DNA of 51,377 nucleotides, taken from positions 1 to 51,377 of the forward strand of contig JAFRGQ010000011.1 in NCBI GenBank assembly GCA_017433725.1, in the 5' to 3' direction. Numbering within the stretch: the first letter of the stretch is position 1; each line of letters starts with the position of its first letter. This document shows positions 25,787 to 35,000 of the stretch, one piece after another. The DNA comes from Lachnospiraceae bacterium (GTDB lineage Bacteria; Bacillota; Clostridia; Lachnospirales; Lachnospiraceae). The position numbers were made by a program, and so were the translations under genes. Below the pieces are notes generated by a model. That model saw only the letters and a list, made by a program, of their open reading frames with translations, was not told the origin of the DNA and did not search any database.

Positions 25787-26863
25787 ATGAACAGATACGA
25801 ACAAATCATCAGGAGTATTCAACCCGCCGACAGTCATGCGAGACAGGAAGCGGCATCCTACATAGACTCACTCATCAAACCGATGGGAAGCCTCGGCAGA
25901 CTCGAGACGCTCGCCATCGACATTGCGGGCATCACGGGAAATGCACGCACGGGCAGTCTCAAAAAACGCACGATCATTGTCATGTGTTCCGATAACGGCG
26001 TATATGAGGAACGTGTCGCTTCCGCACCTCAGGATGTCACCGTCCTCATGGCACACGTCATGGCGAAAGGAAAAAGCGGTATGACGGTCCTGGCAAAGGA
26101 AGCAGGATCGGACTACATCCTCGTGGATGTCGGAATCAATACCGATGAAAAACTTCCCGGTCTTCTCGATCGCAAGATCGCAAACGGCACCGCTAACTTC
26201 ACCAAAGGCCCTGCCATGACAAGAGAGATGTGCATCAGGGCCATCGAGACAGGTATCGACATTGTTCTGCAATTGAAGGAGGAAGGCTGCGAGCTAATCG
26301 GAACCGGCGAGCTCGGAATGGGCAACACGACTTCCAGCGCATGTGTTCTGATGAGCTTGACAGGACTGACAGCCAACGAGGCTGTCGGAAAGGGTGCCGG
26401 ACTGACGGATGAAGCATTTGAAAACAAAAAGAATGTCGCTGCCCGTGCAATTGCGGTAAACGAGCCGAACGCCGATGATCCGATCGACGTTGTCTCAAAA
26501 GTCGGCGGTTTCGACATTGCAGGTCTCGTCGGCGTATACCTCGGAGCAGCATGCTGCCGAATACCTGTCGTGATCGACGGTTTCATCTCAGCTGTTGCAG
26601 CCCTTGCAGCAAGCCGTCTGTGTCCCGCCTCCGCGGACTTTATGATTCCGTCACACTGCTCGGCTGAACCGGGATTTTCCCGCGCGATGAAAGAACTCGG
26701 AAAGAAGCCCGTGCTTTTCATGGATATGCGGCTCGGCGAAGGAAGCGGCTGCCCGCTTGCTTTTCATTTAATTGACGCCTCGCTTGCCATGGTGAACGGA
26801 ATGGCAACATTTAAAGAAGCCTCTGTTGACAGTACACAGCTGGTGGATATACGGGAACGCTGA
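25787..26863 (+). CDS. cobT: Nicotinate-nucleotide--dimethylbenzimidazole phosphoribosyltransferase
   Basis: 358-residue CobT that makes alpha-ribazole phosphate for the lower ligand of cobamides from nicotinate mononucleotide and a base. Seen: IDSLIKPMGSLGRLE at the N-terminus, MCSDNGVYEE, GELGMGNTTSSA, VVIDGFISAVAALAA, and the catalytic-Glu loop RLGEGSGCPLAF. The length is normal. The ATG at 25787 follows GAGGAGG; an upstream extension has no site. It stands alone, with no cob/cbi genes in the window, which suits lower-ligand activation or remodelling in a salvaging organism or a scattered pathway. It is followed by the pyrophosphatase gene. Confidence 0.95.
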   Translation: MNRYEQIIRSIQPADSHARQEAASYIDSLIKPMGSLGRLETLAIDIAGITGNARTGSLKKRTIIVMCSDNGVYEERVASAPQDVTVLMAHVMAKGKSGMTVLAKEAGSDYILVDVGINTDEKLPGLLDRKIANGTANFTKGPAMTREMCIRAIETGIDIVLQLKEEGCELIGTGELGMGNTTSSACVLMSLTGLTANEAVGKGAGLTDEAFENKKNVAARAIAVNEPNADDPIDVVSKVGGFDIAGLVGVYLGAACCRIPVVIDGFISAVAALAASRLCPASADFMIPSHCSAEPGFSRAMKELGKKPVLFMDMRLGEGSGCPLAFHLIDASLAMVNGMATFKEASVDSTQLVDIRER

Positions 26864-26970
26864 CCGAAACTCATCACAATATGTGTATTATCATTGCACA
26901 ATTTCAGTGTTTTGTTGCATGTTTTCCGATTTCGTTCTACAATTATGGAAAATAGCCGGAGGTGACGCTT

Positions 26971-28944
26971 ATGTTATATGTAATACCTGTCATAGCTGTT
27001 TGTGCTCTTTTGTTTGCGGTCTATCTTGCCTTTTCTGTCAAAAAGGAGGAGGAAGGAACCGATCGAATGAAAGAGATTGCGGGTGCGATCCGCGAAGGCG
27101 CCAATGCATTCCTCTTTTCGGAATACAAGGTACTTGTGATATTTGCGGCGGTACTCTTTGTAGTCATCGGTGTCGGAATCGGTAACTGGATCACCGCAGT
27201 ATGTTTCCTGATCGGTGCGATCTTCTCGACACTTGCCGGCTTCTTCGGTATGCGCATCGCGACGGATGCAAATGTCCGCACCGCCAACGCTGCCCGTACT
27301 TCCGGTATGGCCAAAGCTCTCACCGTCGCTTACCACGGCGGAGCTGTCATGGGATTCTCCGTGGTCGGGCTCGGTCTTCTTGGCGTCAGTGCGATTTATC
27401 TGATCACGGGCAATGCTGACGTCCTCTTCGGTTACAGTCTCGGAGCCTCCTCCGTTGCTCTTTTCGCCCGTGTCGGCGGCGGTATCTATACGAAGGCTGC
27501 GGACGTAGGCGCTGACCTCGTCGGAAAGGTAGAAAACAACATTCCGGAGGATGATCCGAGAAATCCCGCTGTTATCGCGGATAATGTCGGTGACAACGTC
27601 GGAGACGTTGCCGGAATGGGCGCGGATCTCTTTGAATCCTATGTAGGCGCCGTCGTTTCCGCCATCACACTCGGTATTCTTGCACATGACAAAGCCGGAG
27701 CCATTTATCCTCTTCTGCTCGCGGCCGTCGGCATCGTCGCTTCCATGATCGGCACATTCTTCGTCAAGGGCGATGAGAACGGAAATCCGCAGGCAGCCCT
27801 CAACAGAGGCAGCTATGTGGCATATATCATTACGATCATCTTTGCTCTGGTCGGAAGCAACATGATACTCGGCTCCATGAAACCGGCATTTGCCGTAATC
27901 TTCGGTCTTGCCGTCGGATTCATCATCGGTCAGGCAACCGAGATGTTCACATCAGACCGTTACTCTTCCGTCAAGAAGATAGCTGAGCAGTCTCAGACCG
28001 GTTCTGGTACCAATATTATTTCCGGTCTTGCCGTCGGTATGAAATCTACAGTCATTCCTATCGTCTGCATCTGCATCGGCATCATGGGAGCTTTCCTGAT
28101 CACAGGTCTTTACGGTATCGCGCTTGCCGCGGTCGGTATGCTAGCCACGACAGGAAGCACGATTGCAGTCGACGCTTACGGTCCGATTGCCGATAACGCA
28201 GGCGGTATCGCCGAAATGTCCGGACTGGATGAGAGCGTGAGAAATATCACGGACAAACTTGACTCTGTAGGAAATACAACGGCTGCCATCGGCAAAGGAT
28301 TCGCTATCGGCTCCGCAGCTCTGACAGCGCTCGCTCTGTTCGTATCCTACGCTCAGGCTGTATCTCTGGATGCAATTGATATTATGGCGCCGAAGGTCAT
28401 CGTCGGTCTCTTCATCGGCGGCATGCTTACTTTCCTCTTCTCCGCGATAACGATGGAGTCCGTTTCAAAGGCGGCTTACAGCATGATCGAGGAAGTTCGC
28501 CGCCAGTTCCGCGAAGATCCGGGTATTCTGCAGGGAAAGAGCCGTCCGGATTATAAGACCTGCGTCGGCATTTCAACCATCGCAGCCCTTCGCGAAATGA
28601 TCGTCCCCGGTATCATCGCAGCTGCAGCTCCGATCATCATCGGTCTCCTTCTCGGAACGGAGGCTTTGGGCGGACTTCTCGCCGGAGCGCTCGTGACCGG
28701 CGTTCTGCTTGCGATTTTCATGTCCAACTCCGGCGGAGCGTGGGACAACGCCAAGAAGTATATCGAGAGCGGCAACTACGGCGGCAAGGGTTCCGAGGCC
28801 CATCACGCGGCAGTCGTCGGAGATACGGTCGGCGATCCGTTCAAGGACACATCCGGACCTTCCATCAACATCCTGATCAAGCTGATGACGGTCGTGTCTC
28901 TGGTATTTGCACCGCTCTTCCTTTCCATTGGAAGTTTATTCTAA
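26971..28944 (+). CDS. hppA: Membrane-bound ion-pumping pyrophosphatase
   Basis: 657-residue multi-helix pump that couples pyrophosphate hydrolysis to H+ or Na+ export. Seen: the substrate loop [20 protein letters not shown], the acidic [22 protein letters not shown], and the late [12 protein letters not shown] and [15 protein letters not shown] loops. [18 protein letters not shown] carries Ala at the position where potassium-independent enzymes carry Lys, so this is predicted to be the potassium-dependent kind. About 16 hydrophobic segments are visible. The ATG at 26971 follows GGAGGTGACGCTT; a GTG nine bases earlier overlaps that site. Proton versus sodium specificity was not decided. Confidence 0.96.
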   Translation: MLYVIPVIAVCALLFAVYLAFSVKKEEEGTDRMKEIAGAIREGANAFLFSEYKVLVIFAAVLFVVIGVGIGNWITAVCFLIGAIFSTLAGFFGMRIATDANVRTANAARTSGMAKALTVAYHGGAVMGFSVVGLGLLGVSAIYLITGNADVLFGYSLGASSVALFARVGGGIYTKAADVGADLVGKVENNIPEDDPRNPAVIADNVGDNVGDVAGMGADLFESYVGAVVSAITLGILAHDKAGAIYPLLLAAVGIVASMIGTFFVKGDENGNPQAALNRGSYVAYIITIIFALVGSNMILGSMKPAFAVIFGLAVGFIIGQATEMFTSDRYSSVKKIAEQSQTGSGTNIISGLAVGMKSTVIPIVCICIGIMGAFLITGLYGIALAAVGMLATTGSTIAVDAYGPIADNAGGIAEMSGLDESVRNITDKLDSVGNTTAAIGKGFAIGSAALTALALFVSYAQAVSLDAIDIMAPKVIVGLFIGGMLTFLFSAITMESVSKAAYSMIEEVRRQFREDPGILQGKSRPDYKTCVGISTIAALREMIVPGIIAAAAPIIIGLLLGTEALGGLLAGALVTGVLLAIFMSNSGGAWDNAKKYIESGNYGGKGSEAHHAAVVGDTVGDPFKDTSGPSINILIKLMTVVSLVFAPLFLSIGSLF

Positions 28945-28957
28945 GAACGAAAGACTC

Positions 28958-28984
28958 TGAGCCGCACTCTCCGGGTGCGGCTCA
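28958..28984 (+). terminator. Terminator of hppA
   Basis: Stem TGAGCCGCAC/GTGCGGCTCA (10 bp, 7-base loop) begins 14 bases past the hppA stop and is followed by TAATTATTTAGG, a weak T-run. Confidence 0.65.
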
Positions 28985-29125
28985 TAATTATTTAGGGACT
29001 TTTTGCACTGGAATCATACATACTTTTCGCTTATTATATAGATAGTATCAGTAGTTTTCGCAGACCCGAATTGCAAAAACGGGCAAGCCCTTTATCACAA
29101 TTACTCTGACAGGAAAATTAATTCA

Positions 29126-29800
29126 ATGCAAATCAATAAATTCAACATTCTGGAAACCAAGAACCGCATAATAGCCGACAACGACGAAGTCGCTTCCCGG
29201 GTCCGCAAAGACCTCTCGGATAAGAACATCTTTTTTCTGAATCTTATGGCCTCGCCCGGTGCCGGCAAAACTACCACCCTGGTGCGCACAATCAACGCTA
29301 TAAAAGACAGATACCGCATCGGCGTTATTGAAGCGGACGTGGACTCAACTGTCGACGCGGAGATGGTAGCGGGGACAGGCGTACGAGTCATTCAGGTTCA
29401 TAACGGTGGGTCTTGTCATATGGATGCCGATATGACTCTACAGGGTCTCGAAGGGCTCGGTCTTCAGGATTTAGATGTCATATTCCTTGAAAACATCGGC
29501 AACATGGTCTGCCCGGCGGAGTTCGATGTCGGGGCGTCCTGCTCCGCAATGATCCTCAGCGTGCCTGAAGGAGACGACAAACCGCTCAAGTATCCTCTCA
29601 TGTTCCGTGTCAGTGATGTGCTTCTCATCAACAAGACGGACACCATGGAGATCTTTGATTTCGATCAGGAAGCTCTGCGTAAACGGGTAGCTGACCTGAA
29701 CCCCGACTGTGAAATCATCCCCGTGAGCGCACTCACGGGAGAAGGATTCGATGTGTGGATAAAATGGCTGACTGACCGCATCGAAAGTCATCGCTGCTAA
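29126..29800 (+). CDS. hypB: HypB-type nickel-insertion GTPase, first paralogue
   Basis: 224-residue SIMIBI-class GTPase that loads nickel into hydrogenase or related enzymes. P-loop MASPGAGKTT; EADVDSTVDAE switch region; metal-site GGSCHMDADM with the Cys-His pair; NMVCPAEFDVG with the third conserved Cys; guanine-specificity NKTD. It lacks the His-rich N-terminal nickel-storage tract and CxxCGC motif of some HypB proteins. It is followed 22 bases later by a second hypB. hypA lies at 15443-15796. Confidence 0.92.
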   Translation: MQINKFNILETKNRIIADNDEVASRVRKDLSDKNIFFLNLMASPGAGKTTTLVRTINAIKDRYRIGVIEADVDSTVDAEMVAGTGVRVIQVHNGGSCHMDADMTLQGLEGLGLQDLDVIFLENIGNMVCPAEFDVGASCSAMILSVPEGDDKPLKYPLMFRVSDVLLINKTDTMEIFDFDQEALRKRVADLNPDCEIIPVSALTGEGFDVWIKWLTDRIESHRC

Positions 29801-29822
29801 TAAGAATCCGGGAGATAGACTT

Positions 29823-30476
29823 ATGAGGATAATAGAACTTAACAAAAGCGTCACAGCGTCTAATGATCTCGACGCCGAAATGCTGCGCGGCGAGCTGAAA
29901 GAAAGGGGAATCTGCCTCGTTAACCTGATGAGCTCACCGGGATCCGGAAAAACGACACTTATATCCCGCCTCATCCGGGACATGAACGAAGAAGTTCCGA
30001 TTGCGGTATGTGAGGCCGACATTGACTCAGCGGTGGATGCTGAACGGATCGAGGCTCTCGGTGCGGTCGCGATTCAGGTCCACACGGACGGAATGTGTCA
30101 CATGGACGCAGGAATGACCCGCAGAGGTCTTGAAGGTATGAACCTTGACGGTATTCGTCTGGCCTTTCTCGAAAATGTCGGCAATCTGATTTGCCCGGCA
30201 GAATACGACACAGGAGCTCACATAAATATGATGATACTGTCCGTTCCCGAGGGCGACGACAAACCCCTCAAGTATCCGCTTATGTTCGAGAAAAGCGATG
30301 TGCTCGTCATTACAAAGACGGATGCGCTCCCCTACTTTTCTTTTGATACGGAAAAATGCGTGCAACGCGCTCTCGCACTGAATCCCGATCTGACAATATT
30401 CCCGGTCTCCGCTAAGACCGGAGTTGGGATGGATGCTTTAGAGGCGTGGCTGAAGGAACAGACTTTCACAAATTGA
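29823..30476 (+). CDS. hypB: HypB-type nickel-insertion GTPase, second paralogue
   Basis: 217-residue paralogue of the preceding protein with the same motifs: P-loop MSSPGSGKTT, EADIDSAVDAE, metal Cys-His in GMCHMDAGM, NLICPAEYDTG and a guanine-site variant TKTD. The two share the block EGDDKPLKYPLMF exactly but differ widely elsewhere, so this is an old duplication rather than a recent one. GGGAGATAGACTT precedes the ATG. Two GTPases in one transcript suggest two nickel targets or a heterodimer. Confidence 0.92.
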   Translation: MRIIELNKSVTASNDLDAEMLRGELKERGICLVNLMSSPGSGKTTLISRLIRDMNEEVPIAVCEADIDSAVDAERIEALGAVAIQVHTDGMCHMDAGMTRRGLEGMNLDGIRLAFLENVGNLICPAEYDTGAHINMMILSVPEGDDKPLKYPLMFEKSDVLVITKTDALPYFSFDTEKCVQRALALNPDLTIFPVSAKTGVGMDALEAWLKEQTFTN

Positions 30477-30603
30477 TTACACGTCATTTATAGATTGAAT
30501 AAAGAAACTGCTTAATATGGGAGTGCTGATGCGCTCGATGTACCCGTCTTGCTGTAACTATCAGGCAAAAAATGCATAAACAGGAAAAATCCGGGAGGTC
30601 AAC

Positions 30604-31200
30604 ATGAAAATATGGATTACACGGCATGGACAGACAAGGCTTAACAAGGCTCGCCTCATGCAGGGACTTACAGACGAGCCGCTGAACGAAACAGGGATCA
30701 TGCAGGCCAAAAAGACTCGGGAAATAATAGGCGATGTCCATTTTGACGCAGTCTATGCCAGCCCGCTGAACCGTGCCATCATGACGGGATCCATCATCGG
30801 CGACGTCGACCCTTCCGAGGTCATCATCGACCCCCGGATCATTGAGGCAGACTTCGGAAAGTATGAGCAGAAAAAATATTATCTGCTCGGTCCCGCGATG
30901 ACGCTCTATTGGGCGCTGCCGGAAATTTTCCCGGCTCCGAAAACAGTGGAAACAATCGCCTCCCTCAGGAAGCGCAGTTCCGATTTTCTGAAAGAGCTGG
31001 AGCAAAAAGATTATGAAAATGTACTGGTCTCCTGCCATGGCGGCATCATGCGCGCTCTGACAGGTTACATGATGGATAAGAAAAACGGGATTGTATGGCG
31101 GCCGAAACCGCACAATTGCGAGATCAGAGTATTTGAGTCAGTCGACGGGAAACATACATTTTTAGAAACGATAAGCGCTAAAAAATCCGGGAAGAAATGA
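30604..31200 (+). CDS. Histidine phosphatase family protein (phosphoglycerate-mutase-like)
   Basis: 198-residue phosphatase. The catalytic ITRHGQTRLNKARLMQG opens the protein, NETGIMQAKKTREI follows, and SCHGGIMRAL carries the second His. The acid/base Glu is in PRIIEADFGKYE. Members dephosphorylate sugar phosphates, cobalamin intermediates or proteins. CobC-like alpha-ribazole phosphatases belong here and cobT is 4 kb away, but nothing in the sequence singles that role out. The ribosome site is CCGGGAGG, 6 bases before the ATG. Confidence 0.88.
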   Translation: MKIWITRHGQTRLNKARLMQGLTDEPLNETGIMQAKKTREIIGDVHFDAVYASPLNRAIMTGSIIGDVDPSEVIIDPRIIEADFGKYEQKKYYLLGPAMTLYWALPEIFPAPKTVETIASLRKRSSDFLKELEQKDYENVLVSCHGGIMRALTGYMMDKKNGIVWRPKPHNCEIRVFESVDGKHTFLETISAKKSGKK

Positions 31201-31219
31201 TTACACAGTCGCATCACGA

Positions 31220-31311
31220 GGGGCTGTCGCATTAAGTGACGTCACAATGTATGGCAGGCGGCATTTGCAAATGTCTGCTATATCTTGTGTCGATTCTTAT
31301 ACGACAGCCCC
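31220..31311 (+). repeat. Family C structured element, copy 2
   Basis: 92-base element with perfectly paired ends GGGGCTGTCG/CGACAGCCCC. The interior GTGACGTCACAATG and AAATGTCTGCTATAT match copy 1 (14799-14889) in order and spacing, and GGCATTTG/CAAATGTC forms an inner hairpin. It lies between the histidine phosphatase and the second ABC operon and may end the former transcript. Confidence 0.65.
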
Positions 31312-31341
31312 TTCTCCCACTGAACATAAAGGTAGATTGCC

Positions 31342-32043
31342 ATGTCCTATGTCGAATTCCGAAATGTCAAAAAAATATATAAAAGCGGCGAAGTGGAGAT
31401 CCCCGCTCTGAACGGAGCGGACTTCTGCATCGAGAAGGGTGAATTCTGCGTGATCGTCGGCGCATCGGGAGCAGGAAAGACCACCATCCTGAATATCCTC
31501 GGCGGAATGGATTCCCTCACTTCAGGATCCGTCTTTCTCGACGGAAAGGAAATCTCCTCCTACGACAAAAGGAAACTGACCGAATACCGCCGGTTCGAAA
31601 TAGGCTTCGTGTTCCAGTTCTACAACCTTGTCCAGAATCTGACCGCTCTTGAAAATGTCGAGCTTGCTACGCAGCTCTCGAAAGATCCTCTCGACCCGGC
31701 CGAAATCCTGAGACAGGTGGGGCTGTCGGACAGGCTGACGAACTTCCCGGCACAGCTCTCCGGCGGTGAGCAGCAGCGAGTCGCGATAGCGAGAGCGCTC
31801 GCCAAGAATCCGAAGCTGCTTCTGTGTGATGAACCGACCGGCGCTCTGGACTATCAGACAGGCAAATACGTACTCAAGCTTCTCTACGACACCTGCCGGC
31901 AGAATAAGATGACGGTGGTCGTAATAACGCATAACTCTGCACTGACGGCGATGGCTGACCGGATCATAACGGTCAGGAGCGGAAAAATAGAGAAAATGTA
32001 TATGAACGAGAACCGTGTGGATATCTCGGAAATCGAGTGGTGA
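31342..32043 (+). CDS. ABC transporter ATP-binding protein (LolD/MacB type), second system
   Basis: 233-residue ATPase closely parallel to the one at 21399-22100. Walker A is GASGAGKTT, the Q-loop is [15 protein letters not shown], the signature is LSGGEQQR, Walker B is [12 protein letters not shown], and the switch His is in ITHNS. It is followed after 53 bases by its permease gene. The shared FQFYNLV and DEPTGALD motifs and matching gene order show that the two operons are duplicates. Confidence 0.93.
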   Translation: MSYVEFRNVKKIYKSGEVEIPALNGADFCIEKGEFCVIVGASGAGKTTILNILGGMDSLTSGSVFLDGKEISSYDKRKLTEYRRFEIGFVFQFYNLVQNLTALENVELATQLSKDPLDPAEILRQVGLSDRLTNFPAQLSGGEQQRVAIARALAKNPKLLLCDEPTGALDYQTGKYVLKLLYDTCRQNKMTVVVITHNSALTAMADRIITVRSGKIEKMYMNENRVDISEIEW

Positions 32044-32080
32044 TGAAATCACGAATATTTCGCGATGAAGAATAAAATCA
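32044..32080 (-). repeat. Family B repeat fragment
   Basis: Reads on the minus strand as TTTTATTCTTCATCGCGAAA followed by TATTCGTGATTTCA. It fills most of the 53-base gap between the ATPase and permease genes, so it is transcribed within the operon. Confidence 0.6.
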
Positions 32081-32096
32081 AATAGAGTCCGAAACA

Positions 32097-35000
32097 ATGA
32101 ATAAAAAGCGAGCGAACAGAAAACCGAATATTCTTCTGAAAATGACGCTCCGGGAAATAAAGAGTTCCTTCGGACGTTTTTTCGCTGTGCTCGCAATCAT
32201 CGCTATCGGAACCGGCTTCTTTTCCGGCGTCAGAATCACCACCCCGGTCATGGTCCACACAGTAGACCAGTATTACCGTGATAATCAGCTGTACGATTAC
32301 CGCGCACTCTCAACGATAGGCTGGGAAAAAGAGGAAGTAGGAAAACTGTCCGAAGAAGAAAATGTCCGCTCCGCGGAAGGCTCCTGGCAATACGATGTCC
32401 TCTGCAAGACAGATGACGGGTCCACCGGCGTCTACAAAGTGCACTCCATCACGCAGAACATCAACAGTCTGCAGCTGACAGAAGGACGAATGCCCGAAGC
32501 CGGCAACGAATGCATACTGGATACCCGAAACCGCTGCGGACTCGGGATAGGGGATTCGATCCATTTCTCTGAGGAGAATGAGAGCGATACGCTGGAGGCA
32601 TTTTCCTATACGACCTACAAAGTAGTCGGCTTCGCGGAATCCTCCCTGTATATCAATTTTGAGCGCGGCACTACATCTCTCGGAAACGGGACAGTCCTCG
32701 GCTTTATGTATCTTCCGAAGAGCTCCTTCAGCGCGGATTATTTCACGGATATCTACGTGAAACTCGACTCCGATCCGGTCATCTACTCCGATGCATATAA
32801 AGACCGGATGGAAGAGCTGCGCCCGAAGTGGGAAGATCTTGTTCAGTCCACGGCTGACGACCGGTACACAAGGCTCTATAACGACGCGGATCAGGAACTG
32901 AAGGACGCCCGGAAGGAATTCGAGGACAAAAAAGCCGAGGGGGCGCAGGAGCTTGGCGACGCCGCAAAAGAACTTGAGGACGGAAAGAAAGAACTTGAGG
33001 ACGCGGCAAAAGAGCTGGAAGACGGAAAGAAAGAGCTCGACGATGCAGCCACGGAATTGTCTGACGGAAAGAAAAAGCTCGATGACGCGGCAAAAGAGCT
33101 GGAAGACGGAAAAAAGGAGCTCGACAGCAACGCCGTCAAACTTTCTGATGCAGAAAAAGAGCTGAACTCCGCCAAATCTCAGCTGGATGAGGGCGGCTTA
33201 CAGCTGGATGATGCTGCCGACCAGCTCATATCTTCGGGTGAACAGCTCTCCTCTGCTCTTGAAGAAATTGTAAACGGCGAGGCGGAGCTCATCGCCGGCG
33301 GTGCTGAACTGGATGAGGCGGCTGCACAACTATCCGAGAGCGAAATACAACTTGCCGCAGCAGAGCAACAGTTATCCGAGAGCGAATCTCAGCTTGACGC
33401 AGCCTGGCAGCAGTTATCCGAATCGAAAGCTGTCCTCGATGAAACTCAGGTAGCTCTATCTGATGCAGAAGCACAGCTTGCGTCCGGAAAAGCGGAACTC
33501 GATGAAACCGCCATCCGGCTCACTCAGTCAGAGGCTGCGCTGAATGCCTCTCAGGAAGAGCTTGACCGTCAGCAGGTAGAACTTTCCATGGCTTATGCTG
33601 TGGGTTTTATAAATGAGGAAGCCTATCTTGCCGCTCAGGCCGAACTTGACGCTGCGCAATATGAACTTAACGCTTACCGGGCTGAGTACGAGAGCGGTGC
33701 CGCCGCCTATGAGGCAGGTCTCGCCGAATACGAAGCCAACAGAGCAGAATATGAAGCGGGTAAAGCCGCCTATGAAGCGGGACTCGCTCAATATCAGGCC
33801 GGCCTTTCCGAATACGAGGCCGGAAAAGCAGCTTACGAGCAGGGTGTTGCCGAATATGAAGCCGGAAGGGCTGCCTATGAGCAGGGCGCTGCCGAGTACG
33901 AAGCCGGAAGAGCTGCCTACGATGCGGCTAGTGAAGAGTATGAGGCAGGCGTTGCCGAATACAATGACGGCGTTTCTCAGTACAATGACGGGCTCGCCGC
34001 TTATTATGACGCTCTCGAAGAGTACGAGGCAGGCGTTGCCGAATACAATGACGGACTTGCAGAGTATATTTCGGGAAAGGAACAATATGACCGGGGCGTT
34101 CAGGAATACAAAGACGGCAAAGCAGAATATGATAAAGCCCTAGCAGATTACGAGAGTGGTAAGAAAGACTACGATCAGGGTGTGCTCGATTATGAAGAAG
34201 GCCTTCAGGAATATAAAGACGGGCTCGTCGAATACGAGGACGGCGTTGCCGAATACGAGGACGCCAAAAAGACGTATGATACGGAAATAGCGGACGCAGA
34301 AAAAAAGCTGCAGGATGCGGAAGACGAATTGGCAGATTTCGAGGAACCTGACACGTATCTTCTCGAGCGGTCCACAAATATCGCCTACGCCTGTTTCGAG
34401 AGCGACTCGGAAATCGTGAAGCAGGTCGCCCGGGTCCTCCCGCTCTTTTTCATCCTGGTCGCGGTCCTTGTCTGTATGACGACCATGACCCGTATGGTAG
34501 ACGAGAGACGCGGTCAGATCGGAATTCTGAAGGGGCTCGGATATTCCGGACGGGACATTATGATGACTTTTATGCTCTATTCGGGTACTGCCGCAATCCT
34601 GGGCTGCATTATCGGATACGCGATAGGCGTCGTACTGTTCCCGGCCGTTATCTGGTTCGCCTACGAAATGATGTATAACAGTATACCGATCCGGTTCCTT
34701 ACTAACTGGAAACTGGCGACGATCGTTTTTATTGTCTCCCTTGCCTCCACTCTCGGTACTACCTATATCTCCTGTCGCAGCGAGATGTCGGAATCCGCTG
34801 CAAGCCTGCTGCGCCCGAAGGCACCGAAAGCCGGCAAGCGGGTCTTTCTGGAGTACATCCCTGCCATCTGGAGCCGCATGAAATTCATGCATAAGGTATC
34901 TGTCCGTAACATTTTCCGCTATAAGAAGCGATTCTTTATGATGGTTGTGGGAATCAGCGGCTGCACAGCCCTCCTCCTGACGGGATTCGGTCTGAAGGAT

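Noticed and set aside
26113-26721. 202-codon antisense frame opposite cobT
   Set aside because: It is a shadow frame lacking any motif or ribosome site, inside a conserved gene.
33528-34085. 185-codon antisense frame rich in Val, Phe and Ile opposite the coiled-coil region
   Set aside because: It mirrors the low-complexity heptad coding sequence and has no independent support.
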